Assembly: GCF_949628265.1 (NCBI RefSeq)
Contig: NC_088789.1
Span: 25,413,883 to 25,477,882 of the forward strand
Origin: Cloeon dipterum
Taxonomy: Eukaryota > Arthropoda > Insecta > Ephemeroptera > Baetidae
Direction: 5' to 3'
Length of the DNA: 64,000 nucleotides
Numbering within the stretch: the first letter of the stretch is position 1; every line of letters starts with the position of its first letter. The notes under the pieces are model-generated. The model was given only the letters and a program-made list of their open reading frames with translations. It ran no database searches and had not been told where the DNA came from. The position numbers and the translations under genes were made by a program. Of this stretch, positions 13,901 to 28,300 are shown in pieces.

Positions 13901-16900
13901 GAATTGAAATTTCCGCAGCGTCGCTCAATGAACGTATCATTTTATTATTTATTATGATATTATGTTTCCAAAATGGATGCGGGCTTGTTTGGCGTCAAAT
14001 TTCAAACAGTTCGCTGCGAGAATCACTAGAAGGCGAACGTGAGACGCCGAGGCGCGAGATGACGCGGCGAAAAATTTGCGCCACTTTCCTCGGGGGGCGC
14101 GGGCTAATTTGATTCGGGGAAAATCGAATTTTGTACCGTGAAAAGCGTGCGAAGCCGAGCAAATAAAAAGCAGAGAGTGTTTTATTGCCTGGCGTGTATT
14201 TAGAAGCGCGTCTGCCTCTCAGTAAAAAGGATGTAAGGCATTAACACCCGCCCCGTCGATTATGGCGCTCCCTAGGGTTGCCACGCGTCCAAAAATCGGG
14301 AAGTGGAGGAATTAATTTGAGAGGTGAAAAAATATTCTCAAGTTTGAATTGATTTGAAGGCGTAATTTTAGGCGATTTTTTTAAAAGTGAAGTTAAATAG
14401 CACTTAACTGGCTGGAGACCAGTTTTTTTCTCCTGTACTTTTCGATTTTTTTACCTTTTTGACCGACGGCTTGCTGGCTAATCCAAAATCGCGGTGGCTG
14501 GCGGCTAACCACGTGACCCAGTGCGGCTGGCCGACTGAGACCTCTGTTTAAACAAGTCGAGTTCACGTTAAACCGAAAATGAAATCTCTTTTCTGCATTT
14601 TGATTGATTTCACGCTGTGTCATCATCCTTTTAGAATTTTGGCAACCCTAGAGACGGGCAGCGGTGGCTTGCTCCGCAACGTCTGCTGCTGACGAAAAGT
14701 CGAAATTAATTCTGAGCAGCTCGCGAAATTTTGTGTGGTCGGATTTTCCTCGAGCCCTTTTGCGCTGCACTCGCGCAGCTGTGCGCCGCCGAGGATTTGC
14801 TTCGCTGTGCCAGCAGTTGCGAGAGCAAGCTGGTTGCGGCGGCGAACACGCTAGCAATTTGCGATCGGCTTTCGCCGCGTAAGCCGCCTAAACGGATGGA
14901 ACACGAAAAAGCAACTTTTGCTCTGCGCAAATATTTCATGCACCTGCCTCGCGAAATTTTCCAGCGTCGGCAAAGCAACTTGAGCAGACGAGTGCATTAA
15001 TGGGTGCTTTAAAGCGTGAAGCCTCGAAAGACAAATCCAATGCATATTGTTAACCCCGGTGGCTTCCTCCTTTAATGCTGAAAAGATTTACTCCAGAGGA
15101 AGAAAATTTTTGTTGAGCAGGATTAATTTAGGTTCTAACGAGTATACTGAGAGGGAAAACATTCTTACAATTGTTTTAGTGGTTCGTCGAAGATCGAATT
15201 TTGACAGAAACATTTTTCTAATGATTCGAAATGCAAAAGAATCGAAAGGGAACAAGGGGAACCTGTGTGTGAAGTCTTCGTGGCATCATTTTGGATTTGA
15301 CCATTCCTGTCTTGATTATGTAATTTTTGTCAACAATTAAGGGAATGTACCCCTAACACTCATGTCGTCTTGATGAACCTTTGGTTCACGTTTTTCTTGA
15401 TGATTCCTCTCCTTCCATCCAGCGGGGTCCAGAATGTCCAGATTCGTGCGACGCGCAGGTATGGCGTCCGGTGGAGTATGGCGCGAAAAAACGGTCACGT
15501 GAAAATGTGCAAAAAGAACCAAGTTTTCGTCAATATTGTGACATAATTTGCATTTCTTGTCCTAACTGTGTCTTTTGGATCGTAAAAAAACTCTTGGCAC
15601 TCGTACGGGAATCCAAAGAGAGCGTTTTGTTTCTCACATTCAGACGCCATCTTGGATCTGCGCAGCGGGAACCAATTTTATCGCACATCTGGCCCCCGCT
15701 GCTTCCATAAAATCTTTCCTCTATCTACCGCCCATTCATATTTTTTATATTGTACAGTTTTTTCGCTTTTTGTGTATCATTTAATGATTAGTTTCCTCAA
15801 TATTTTGTCGTCTCCCAGAAAGGAAACTCGTTTTTCCGCTCGATTTAGCTGGGAGAATTCTGCCGTACGCCGCCCGAATCGGACTAGGCTTTGTTTCTTA
15901 TTTTCCGCTATCGCTTCGCAGTTGGTTGCCCCAGGGATGCGTCGGCATTAAAAATACACAAAAATGAGGCCGGCGGCAAGCTGGAGAGCAACAAGGGAAA
16001 TGCTCCTTGGGTCCAGCAGCCTGACACATGTCAGCGTAATTGGAAAAGTTTTACCGTCGACGCATGCTTTTCCGCTCCGTTTCCACCTCCTCGGCGAGAC
16101 AAAAAACGAGCCGCTTGTTCGATTCATCAAACTGCCCACTCCATAAATTCGTTGCGAAAACAGAGAGCGAGAGGAAAAAAGCAACAAAGGGCGCGCAGAG
16201 TGGAACTGGAGGGCGCAGAAAAGGCCGGAAACGATACTTTCAGCCGATTCAGCACTCACTTCTTTTGTCCTCCCAAACAAAACCACATTAATATATCTGA
16301 AATCTTGATTTTCCATCGGAGCTTTTGCAACTTAATGTAGCCTGCAGCTCGAGCAATCGCAATTTTCAGACTTTGCAAGGAGAGAAAACTTTCATCGGAT
16401 GAAAAGCAAATGTCAATATTTGGCTCCAGACTTTTCAGTAAAACCTGTTGAAGAAATTTCTATTTTTTAATTTGCAGTTTTCGCTGGGATTATCAGGGTT
16501 GAATTTTCTTACAGTTTTTGCCAGTCAATTTTAACCAATTTCTTGCGCATGAATCGCAAGAAATGATGATTGGCTTTATTTAAACACCCTTTATTCGCAC
16601 GAAAAAAAGGTTTCGCTGATTTTTCAATAATTTAAGAAAATCCTTTCATACCAAAAGGTTTGAATTAAATCTCTTGGCTAAAAATATAAAACTATATGAG
16701 ATTATTTGTAAAAAACCTTTTTCCAGGGCAGTGCATTATGAGGTTTTTCGTAACCCTGGGGACGTTGCGTTTCAATCCGGCTAAAAAGTTATGTCATAAT
16801 CCACCAACCCCAAGGGTGTTTGAACTGCTGCATATCTCTGGAAGCAAACTGCGCCGTTGTGGGAGGGCTATCGCACCCTGCTCGGGGGGTGAGGATGCGA

Positions 16901-19900
16901 ATTTTCGCCGGTCAAGATTATTGCTATAGCCGAGAAGATTGAAAACGCGTTCTTGCATGCGATATACCTGCGCCGTCGGGCAGCTATATAGCTTTCAAAG
17001 GTATATCAGCAAGGAATCCGGCGGAAGAACCGTGTGCCGCGATGCCACGCCCTCCTCGGCCGCGTTGTTTGCCGGAAAGGAGCATGTGCTGATCAGTCGG
17101 ACCGATTCTCGCGCGCGGGCCTTTGATGTGTCCCACATGCGAACCCGACACCGAAGTGTGCACCCCGCCGACTCGGCTAGGGGTGCACGCGGGCCCGAGT
17201 TGCGAATTAATTCACCGCAGACTCGTTTGAAGCACCTGCTGATCACGTACATATACGCGTCTTTTGATCGGCGAAACGAAGCGGGAAATTAATCGAATGC
17301 CTGCCTTCGCCGTGGCCGCGTGGTTTTCTCCAGCAAACAAGCGCTAATTCCTTTCGACATTCCTATTCCAAAAGCACTCCGACCAAAGAGCAAAACCCCA
17401 ATGGGAAGGGGAGTTTTGGCTCTTGTCGGTCGACGCGTGCGAATCGGTTTCGAGTTCTCTCTGTCATTAGCATAAATTAATCCATCAAAATGAGGCCGTT
17501 TGCAAAGCTAACAAAACCGATTTGGCGATAATTTAAAGGTTAGACCAACTTTTTACGTGTTATTTCCAAATTTCTACCAAAGATTTTTATCATTTGTCCA
17601 AGAGGGGATTGATATTTTGAATTTGGAACAAATTTACTGAGATTTAAACTCGAAAAACATAAATTTTTATAATTTTGCTAATTATTTAAACTCGCCAAAA
17701 CTGCACACCGTTAGACTCGTCTCAACTCTCAACCTCCCCTAACACACTAAAGGGGTTTTGAAAGTGCTCAACCCCCATCCCCCATGCATCCCTTGGCGAA
17801 ATATCAGTAAAGAGAACCATCATACGGTGCTTGCTCCTTCCAGCGCTTGCTCACGGGCCGCAACTATTCTAAATCAGTTAAAATCTACCCCAAACTACCA
17901 TACCCTTTACCTTATTTCGAGAGTGGAAAAGTTGAAAATCTAATGAATGACAAATTTCACAGGGGAGAAACAAATTTGAGCTAAAAATGCCAAAATGCCG
18001 AATTTAGACCAAATCGATCTGATTTCCCAAGTCGGAGGAAAATAAATAGAACTTTAAACAGCTTTTCAAACGATTCAAAACTCTTACTAACGATAAAAAG
18101 TGTAATTTAATCATCCAAAGCTTGCAAAAGATTCGTGTTCCCATGGCAATCGGAGCTCAGAAAAAAAATCAACCGTACCAATTTACCAGCCGTGCTCATT
18201 CTCTTTGTCCCAGGCGTTTTTGCGAAATAAAATCTCGCTGACCAAGCGCTTTGGTTAAATAGAGATGAATTTGCAATGGATAATCTCGTTAAAAATTTAC
18301 GCTACTTTGCTCATTATCCCATTGGTTGGTTTAGCAATTACAAACGGCGATTTTTGCGGCGCGAATAATGACGCCATAAAGCAAGCGTCCGTTTCGTCGC
18401 TGTAAAATGGCGATAAAGCCGATTCGCAACACTGCTCCACCGCTGCCCGCAGCACTACTCTATTAATATATCCACGCACACGGCGCTGGAGAGGGACGTG
18501 AAACATGGCCAATTTAAAAAAATATATCAATATAAATCTTTCGGGATTAACAAAAAGAAGCACACCGGGCCCAGTCAACTAAATATCAACACGGATAAAT
18601 TTATGGCGAACATTGCTGAAAAAGGACTGACAGACTGGTAAATTTAATACGAATATCCATTTTTTTATAATTTACATTTTCATTTGACTCAAAAGAGGTG
18701 CTTTAAGAGATATTTTGCCTAACCCAAATGAAAAACAGACGTGAACATTTTTAGAATTTCTTAAACAAGTCTGAGGCCTATTTAATTTAATTTTCCTTGA
18801 CAACACACACCAAAAATAAGGAATAAATCCCTTTTGAGAAGAAATAATAGGCCCATCCCTGGAGAAATTAATGCCATTTTCGTTTGTAATTATTTTTCAC
18901 CAAATATGCATTCATTTCTCACGTCCCTTGGCGGCTGCAGGAATGAAAAATTGCGAGAGCAATTAATTTGAGCGGTCGGCCACTGCTGGATTAGCGCGCA
19001 CGCAAACACGTGTGAGTGTTTAGGGGCGTCGGGCGCAGGGGAGGGTGTGGGGGTGGCAGCCAGCCTCTCGCGGGCGCAGCGTGAAATATTAATAAAGAGC
19101 AGCTCTCGCGCGCGGCCGAACACTGAACAGACGATAAATCACGGCCCCACCTGCTTTCCGCTCTTCCGACTAAATGTTTCAGCGCGTTTTAATTAACAAC
19201 AAGCCACGCGCACCACGAAATTCGCTCCCTCAAAAGTGGCCCGAAATTTCGGTCTAAATTCAATCATTTATTTTGAATTCTTAAAAGGGGATGAAAGCAC
19301 CAATCCGATAGTGTTTGATATATGTCCTCAATAAGCTTTTGTCTTCTCTCTTTCTCCCTCTATATAGCATAATACGATTTCTGCGAGCTTGTGTTTTCGA
19401 TTCGGCAACTTTTTCTGCTGAACTTTGTCAAAGTTTGCGCTTGCAGAGAGGCAAAATCGAGACCATCTCCGTAATTGAATTGAAAAGAATATTATTTGCC
19501 TAGCAGAGTGCTTTTTTCTTTCTTTTCCCTCAAAACCCTTGGCGCAAACAGAATTCATCTTTGCAGCCCCCCAAGTGTGCCGCGTGTTTTTGTTGACACT
19601 GCGGTGAAGGGTTGTTTCCTCTGTCGACCCTTTTGCCGCTTCAATTAGAAGACGTAACCCCCGGAAATGCACATTGCCGCAGGAAAAGGGCGAAAAAGCG
19701 GTAATTCAATTTGTGCAGTCGGCCTGTTAATAATGCAGGGAACCCACTCTTCCCAGGTGGAAAAGCGGCTCCCGCTGGCCTCGTTCCTCCCCTAATTGCT
19801 TCCATTTCATTTTCGGCTTCGTTTTTTGATTGGGCTACGTGCGTCCCGCTGGGAAGGATAGGAACAGCTTTTCACTGGAACGAGAAAAAAAACTATTTCA

Positions 19901-20531
19901 AATAATGTGATCCGGGTATCAGTAAAAGCCATCAATTTCCAGATTCTAAAGTTTTTATTGTAAATTGCAGGAAAAGTCGATTGGCAAGTCAGCCCATGCT
20001 CAGAAAGTCTTTGCAATTTATTTTAAACTTCCATATTTTGCAAATATATTTTTGCCAAAACGTCTTGTAAACATTTTTAGTTTAGAAAGAAAGCAATTAA
20101 ATTTAAAAATTTGACAAAGTCTACAAAATTTTCTCTTTTTGCTTTGAAAATAAACTTCAAACTTGATATTATCAAATATCAATTTGTCCTGCAGTGAATT
20201 CCGGGGTCTACATAGTCACATTCTTGTCCCATGTAATGCAACAAAATTAATAAACTAAGAAATTTTCATTGCCCTTCTCTTGTGCAACTTGTACTCCAAC
20301 TTTGCCAAGTATCTTTATCTGCCGGAGGCGGATTCTTGCTGATGAAGACCACTCGGGCTTCCTTTCAATAAGGTCGTCTGCGTCAGCCCGGCGCAGTTGG
20401 GTCGAGTGGAAAAATTAATCAAAATAGGGCAAGGAAGGCTGGAAGGAAACAAATGATGGGCCAAGCTGGACGGAAGCATTAATTAATTCCAAGCCGATGG
20501 TCGCGTGGATCGATAATTACGGGCCAGCCTG

Positions 20532-20615
<84 letters not shown>

Positions 20616-22330
20616 ATTCTGGTGCGCGACACGCGTGTTGTGGTTTGTATCGTCGACTCTCCGCACCGCTGCTAATAATCCCGACGCAGCACGACGCTCA
20701 ATTATTATTATCAACACGAGAGAGCGGCAACAAGCGCCGGGAATTATTTTATCGCCCGTCGTCCCGCCCCGCACACGACCAGATTGCACTTTTACCGCCT
20801 CCCACAGCAGCGTCATAAAATTCGACCCGAGAAATTCTGAACGCAGCGCTCGGAAATCCGGCCTTTCGGGGCTGGCTCTAAGCAGTTAAGGAAAATCGCC
20901 TTTTCAAAATTACAAATCATTCTCTATAAATTGGAAAGGCTTGTTCCGTACTCGACACGAAATTGCTGGCTGAAGCACAGAGTTTCGTTGTTAAAACCGA
21001 TGAAAATAAGGTTTCGACCATATAAAAAATGTTTTTCGGCTATCACTGAATTGAGAATATCTTTTGAAGGTAATTTTTTAAATTTAATAAGGAAGATAAA
21101 AAATTGTAAAGTCTTCTGACCAAAAAATTGATAATTGGAGGGATATTCTCGTTGTTAAATACTTTGAAACTTTAGTTTGTCTCCAACTGGCGCCCTATTT
21201 TAAGGGGCTGATGCTACAAAATGATTTTTTTTTAAAAAAAGTAGGGTTCCAATTTAAATTTACTACATAAGAATTTTTTGTAAGCACAATTCCAATTATT
21301 GCAATTTATTTTTAAACACCGTTACGTGAAGAAATTCTCTTAATTAAAATTGATATTTATTAGAATTGGATGTAAATCAAAGACCCAAAGCAGATCAGAT
21401 CTGCTTCCTTATTAAAAAAAACTCGACCAGTTAAATTAATTAGCTCTCCGTCTCCCCTTCATCCAGTTGACTAATTTTCTCGTCTGTTGTTTTCAGTGAG
21501 CAGCCGATTTTCACGTGCAAGGCGCACGTGTTCCACATCGACCCGAAAACGAAGCGCTCGTGGATTCCGGCCTCCTCCTCAGCGGTTAGCGTCTCCTTTT
21601 TCTACGATTCCACTAGGAGCTTGTACAGAATCATCAGCGTCGAAGGCACTAAGGTACGTATCGGGAGAGGTAGGTCTCTCAGGCCGCCTCGCCATTTATT
21701 CACTTTCACCCCTTTTCGCGTGTGCTAAAATTAACACACTGCGCCGGCAAAAACATTGGCTTTGTGATGTTTTGTGCGGCGCGGTATGAAAAGTTCTCCC
21801 TCGTCGAAACAAAATGTCCCTTTTCCACGTTTCCAGCCAGTGAAATTCCAGCCGCTCGTTCGCGCATTTTCGCATTTTCACCACTCAAACTCGTATATTT
21901 CCACTTTATTCTGCATCGTGGAATCGGAACAGTCTAGACGCGGAAAATGCTTTTGTCTGCCTGTTGAGTACCTGCTCTCTGTCGTAACGTGCACTTGAAA
22001 ATAATATTCTTCCGGTGCAGCTGAAGATTTCCATGTACTTTCATGAAATTCGAAGGAAAGTGGAATTTAAAATAATTAATCTATCTTATATCTTACAATT
22101 ACCAGAAGTATATTTCGGTAAAAACCAGGAATTGAAATTATCGGGAAGTATATTTAGATTAGAAATTTTAAAAAATAGTTTTTTTTTACGTGAAACACCC
22201 TATTTTTTTAACAAAATTAATTCTTTGTGCGTATACAAAGCCGTGGAAAAGCTAAAGATCCGTCACACACGGAAATTCGCCCAGTGTTGCAAATAAAAAG
22301 CGTGTTTGTTTGTGTTTTTTTTTTCGGGGT

Positions 22331-22365
<35 letters not shown>

Positions 22366-25300
22366 TATTGTAGCAAGGGAATGAGGAAAAATGGCTGGTG
22401 CGGTGGTTTTATTCGCGAGTGCGTACGAATTTAACGAGGAGAAATGGCGGCAAAGGCGGAAATGCACGGGAGGGGAAATTAGCACCTTTGTCTCTCTGAC
22501 GGTGCGCATTTCATTAAAATGTGGCGCCGCATTTGCGCGAGAGTGGCTTAATTGAATGCCGCGGCCACCGGAAGTAAATCACGCGCTCTCGACAGCAAAA
22601 TACACACACACACACCCGCCTAAATAATTCTGGAATCCAGCCAATTAAAATGAACAAAATGGATGGCACTCTCCCCTCACGCAAATTAACAAGCGATCCA
22701 GATTTTTTTTCAATTTCCGTATAAGCTGATGAGTGAGGCACTAGAAGAAAAGTTAGAATGACGCATACTGACAAGACTTTGCCTTTGGTTTCTATTTTTT
22801 TACTTTTAAAAAAAATTATATTGTTAAGAATGTGCAAAACCGATTATTGATTATTTTTTCTGTGATTGTTTCGTTGCTCCGACTGTCAAATTAGTTTGAA
22901 TCATGAGTTTTTCAGAAATTTAGGCAAAAAATCCGGATATTTGATCCTAAAAACCAAATGAATTGTTAATTTTGCCATGGTTTTACTAAAAACCTCGGTA
23001 AAAAAGGGACAATTTTCGAATTACCCGCGTACTTTTGGTACCTGCTACTCCCTCTTTTCATTGAATTTGGAACAACGCCCATTAACACGCCCCCTTTTTA
23101 AATTCCCGCAAGTTACACCGCCTCCAAAGGTCACTTTTAGGAGCGAATCAAGCGCGGGCGTGTGTTTTGGTAGCGAATTATGTGAAAAAAATGTCAAAAA
23201 TTGCCCACATTTTCCAAAATTTCTTTTTAAACACGTTCAGACCACCGCGTGTCGTTTATAGTGACAGTAAAACCGCCAAAATTTAAAAAGAAAGACAAAA
23301 AAATCATTATTTCATGCAAAATATTAAAAATCTACAAATTTAGCAAACCATTCATTTACCTCTAAAGTGATTTAAAAATAAAAATAAATTTGTGTCAGGG
23401 TGCAAATTAAATTAATCGTTTATATTCTTACAAAATATATATCATTTCTGCAAATCCCTATATTGTGTAAAACAAAATTTCTGGACTCCATTTAAAAAAA
23501 AAAAACAAATCAGTATTTATCCGTATTTTTCCTGATTTTAAAGCGAATTGAATTAAACGCTTGCATGACTTTATAATTTTACTGGACACGTTTCAATCAT
23601 TTTCCATTTCGCCGATAATGTTTGTTTTCCGCCGTTAGCAGTGATTGTTGCTGTTTTTTTTTATCTCTGCGCGTTCGGTGGAATGAAAAGAGGCGCCTGT
23701 CAGTTATCCATTAAACAGGCGCGCGAGAACAAATCCTTTTTGCTAATCAAACGCGTCAGCGGTGCTGTTGCTGCTGCTGCTGGCCAAATGTTTGCTTTGT
23801 TTTTTGCTGTCGGCCCTGATCCCGAATGTATAGCAGCACCGTTCGTTGCACACATGTGTGTGTGTGTGTTTGTGTGAACCTATAGTTCGCGAAACACCGA
23901 AACTCACGCGAGCGTCATGCGTATAAATAGTATACGTATAGAGTCGGCTGGGTCGGCGAGCGCCAAACGACCCGGAAAGACTCGCTTCCAGGGCTGACCG
24001 ATGCGCCATTTTGGTGGGCAAAAATTTGCGGGGATGAGATGGGCGTTTGTCAGAAATCAAACGCGAATCATGAGGTACAATTTTTTTTAATAAACCCAAG
24101 GTTTCAGGGAAATATTTTAATTATAAAATCTACTCTGCAAATTAAATTTGAAGGAATTTTTGTTTTGAACAGATTTGAATAGTATTTCAATGACAGTAGA
24201 AAATGAAAACAATCTTGTCGAAATTAATAAAATTCAAATAACCAAACTAAATATTTAAAAAAAGTACGATTTAGTGGTCGAAACTCTATGGACTAAAATA
24301 TTTTGAAATAATAAAAGGGCTTCAAAGGCTTAAAATGCATCTGTAATAAAAATTAAGAAAGAAAAATATTTTTACCGGGAAGTTATTCCTGGAAGAAAAC
24401 AAATTGGCTTTATTGGCTTAAATATTATTATTTAACAATTAAAATTAACTTCAAACAAACGCTGGGAACAAATCGTCACCAGTCTCTTAATAAATTGTAA
24501 ATTATGCAGCAAGGTTTAATAAATTCGATTTTAAATTTAAGGCGTGTAAGAAGAAGAATAAAATGAAATGTTTCAATTTCCCTGTCTCAACCATTTTGCG
24601 CGTAGACTAAAGGGAAATAAAAAAGTGGTTTAACGAGGCAATTTGGATGCAGCAAGGATTCCACCTTTTCTGTTAGGAATAGATTTGTATAAAAGTTAGA
24701 AAGCCATTTTGAAATATAGCCGCTCGTAGAGTAGTCATTTGAAATTCACCTTCGGTTGGGTGTTTCGGCGGGCGGCGATGCGTCATTTCAATGCAGTCGG
24801 AGCTTTTTCCCTGGGCGGCTGGCCTCGCTCGTCCCTCGCCAACTGTGCTGCAGAAAAAAAAAACAGGGAAAAAACGCGCGCCACACTGCACCTGGGGAGT
24901 TTTCACGGCAGCAAGCCTCTGCCGCCAATGGATTTTTGCACTCTCCGCTAGCATTCCGCGGCGAAGTGCATTTTAGCCTATACGCTGCCGGCTCCTTTAA
25001 TCCGCGGAAAGCCAGTCGGCTCACTGCTTTGTTCCTATTTTTAACAAACCTGTGGCTTTTCTTCCTGGTTTTACCACTCGACGCATTTTCCCATTTTTCA
25101 ATGCGGTGGGCGGATAGTTTGGGAATTTTAAAATGAGATTCACACCTGTTTGTTTTATCCAAGATTTCATCTCTTTAACTTTTGGAATCACCTGTAGATC
25201 AAATTCAAACAACGTTACGGAATTAATTTCAATTTGTTACACAATAATTATCCTATTTGTATAAATATTCTGGCCACAAGATGCAAACTTAAAAATTCGC

Positions 25301-28300
25301 TGCAAAACTGTTTGAAAATTAAACAAAATACAGACCAGATTAAATTAACACATTTTTCTCAGTCAGGCATGGAAAGAAACGCAGCTATCGTACCTGTTAA
25401 AGGGTAGAGAAATGTATTTTAAAGAGCTGCGCGTTTAGCATTATTTGAAAAGGAGCAGCGGTGCATTAGCAGAAAATGCAGCGTGCGTCGTTCTTTCTTT
25501 CTTTCTTTCCTCTTCCCCCTTTGGAGCAAAGTTTTGATCTGCACCGCGGTGCGCGAGAGCAAGGGTGCGGCGAAGGCGGCGGAACAAGCAGCAAGCAAGC
25601 AAGCAAGGTGCATTATTGCCAGCCGCACCACCGCTCAATTGCGGCCGGGGCGATAAATAAATCGGTCGCGCCTGCACATGATTATTTCGCCCCTTGCCGC
25701 AGCGAAAAACAAACGACCTGTTTTATCACCAACAGGGTCGCCCTCTTCTTTCCGCAGAATTCCGGCATTACGGCAGCACGCACGTGTTTTCAATGGACTA
25801 TCCTAGTTTGAAATAGCTAGCAAGAATAGAGATATTAAAAATTTAATCGAGCGGCGCATTCAATTTTTTTACCAAGCGCGCACGAACACATTTTAGACAG
25901 AATTTAAGCCAGTGTATCTGGAAGCAGCAAATATTTGGCGCTGCCCGGCATTTTGCTGCTTTTTTCGAATACATTGACCTTAATATATAAAGAAATTCCC
26001 ATTTTTCCGAGTTTAATGGGCGTCCAAAGATCAAAACCCGGAATTTTTAGTTTTTTAATTAAATCTTTTTAAATTGGTTGTAGAACAATAGTTCGGACAC
26101 CGTTGAACTCGTCTTGTCAAGTTGAGCAACTTTCCAGTTGACCTCAAAGTGGTAGGTCAAGGTCACTTTTTTATTGAAACTTGGAAATTGATCTCAAGTC
26201 TGAAAATGAATATATATTGATTTTATTTTAATTTTAAATTTGCTATTGCCATCTTGTAGAGCGCTATAAATTAAGTTAGACAGTTGAAAATCTTGAATGG
26301 CGTACTGCCTTAATTTATTTTTTAAAACGCTTCGAAAATTTCGATTTTTTTGAATATTTGAAAAATGTTTACACGCCTAAATCTCAGCATCTAATTGTCA
26401 GATTTTCAAAAACCAAACACCCCCTAGACTAGTGTTAACCTCCTGTAGACAGCTGAAGCAGTCAAAAGGGTCCAAACCCCTTTTCAACCCAATTAAAATT
26501 GTAAAAATACATTTTTCTAAGATTGAAAGCAACTGACGCGACTAATTGAGCGTGTAAACAGTTAGAAATGTCTCAAATTCAAATATTGAGATGGTCTTAG
26601 TTCTTCCTGACCAAGTTGAAAATGAGTAGATTTTGAGGGGAAAATCCAGAATAAATTGTGATTGCGAGACGAAAAAAATACTATTAAAAAATTGTGTAAG
26701 AGAGAAAAACAGCCGTAGCGCTGAAAGAGATTCACAAATCACCCTCTTCAATATCCTTTCAGGAAAAATCCATCTGTTCTGCGGCTCGGCAGATAAAAAT
26801 GAATTCGCGTCATCCATCATTTTAGCCATTGAAATGATTTTTCATTCCTCTCATTCATTCATTTTGCCCCCCTGAATACTTCTGTTGCCGTTTCGCAATC
26901 GAATCTCGAAAACAAACACACACACCCGGCGCACATTTCTCAGATTAAACCACAAACCGTGACCAAAATGGAGTGAGTCGTGCGGCCGGATTCAAATGCG
27001 GCTCGCGTCTCGGGCCTTTTGTGCACAATTGGCCGGCGGAATTCGGCCGGAATTCTGTGCGCCGGAGCTGAGTAAGCGCCGTACATCAACTTTATTGCGT
27101 CGGCTGCAGCGGCAGAAAGAGAGAGCCCGAGCGCCGCCGCTTCTTTTTTTATTTCTGCGTGCCTCGCAAGGATGAGCCAGAACAGAAAAATCTCTATACA
27201 AACGCAGCAATGAAATATTACGCTGGCGAAGAGAGAGTCACCGGGGAAGAGAAGGAATCGCTGCTCTGGGGCCGTCCAAACTCTTTCCATTTCAATGGAA
27301 ATCGAGCCAAAGCGGAACAATCGCTGTCAACGTCTTTCTTTGTGCGGCCCGAATCCCGAATTCTCTCTCTCTGCTCTTGCTTGGTCGTCTCGGAACTCGA
27401 AGGAACATCCTTCACGGGCTCTTTTAAGGTGCCGATAAATATACTCTTTTTCACTCCTCATTTATTTTGCTCGAGATCTATTTGAGGAACGTTGACGGTG
27501 AAAAATCTCAAAGCTGATGGTAAAACTAAAATGCGTACATAATATTTTAAGGTAGATAAATAAAAAAGCGTTAATCTTGAATATAAAAGAAGCATTTTTT
27601 GTTGGAAAGGTTGTCATTTTACGGATTTAAAGAGGAATGATACTGTAAAAGCCTGGGAAATGCTTGTTGCCAATGCATAAACCCATCCCCTAGGTTTCAG
27701 TTAAAGCCTAAATTGACCTAAGAAGCACTGTAATTTTGTGAGAAAATTGGCTGGAAAGTTACCGTGCTTTTCAAATGGTAATGGCTGTCTCCTTACTTGA
27801 AATCCGATTTAATTTCAAAACCAAGAGTTTCCCCAATAAGTGGCAAACACCGTTGGGCAGATCTCGACGAGAGGAATCGGAATATGCCAAGAAAATATGT
27901 TCAAGCACTGGAAATTTTGGCGAAATTTGAATTTGTACTGTAGGAAGGTCCTTTTTAATTATTGCTAATTGTTGAACAAATTGTTTATCGATCAATTGTT
28001 AATGGCATCCAACAATTAAAATAATTTTCAATTTTTGGCCTGTATCATTCCACTTAAAACTAAATAAAAGCATGATTTAGTCCTGGTCCCGGTAAAATTG
28101 CGCAACTTTCAACAACCAAACGCGAATTTCCTTGTTGCAAGAAAAGGTCAAAAATCAATTCGACAATGAAAATTTGGCTGTTTGTTGAACGTTGCGCAAT
28201 TTTACCGGGACCAGGATGATTTGATCTAGTTTTTTTTATGATTTTGATTGGAAAATAATTTTTCGTGTAGAGGAAAAGTCTATTTCGTTGCAAATTTTCA

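Larger units (their letters stand above)
8026..21496 (+). other. Homer intron 1 (13.5 kb)
   Basis: The donor is GTGAGT at 8026 and the acceptor TTTTCAG ends at 21496. No coding exon can be supported inside. It carries dispersed repeats (about 11.5-11.8 kb, 14.27-14.65 kb, 16.5-16.76 kb), a long CT tract at 20536-20610 and several CpG-containing patches (for example 14.0-14.2, 14.65-14.95 and 16.9-17.3 kb). Such long first introns often hold enhancers. That is inference; no specific motif was established. Confidence 0.75.

Noticed and set aside
20497..20889. Ser/Leu- and Arg/Glu-repeat open frames on both strands
   Set aside because: They are translations of a pure CT microsatellite; no domain or conserved flank.
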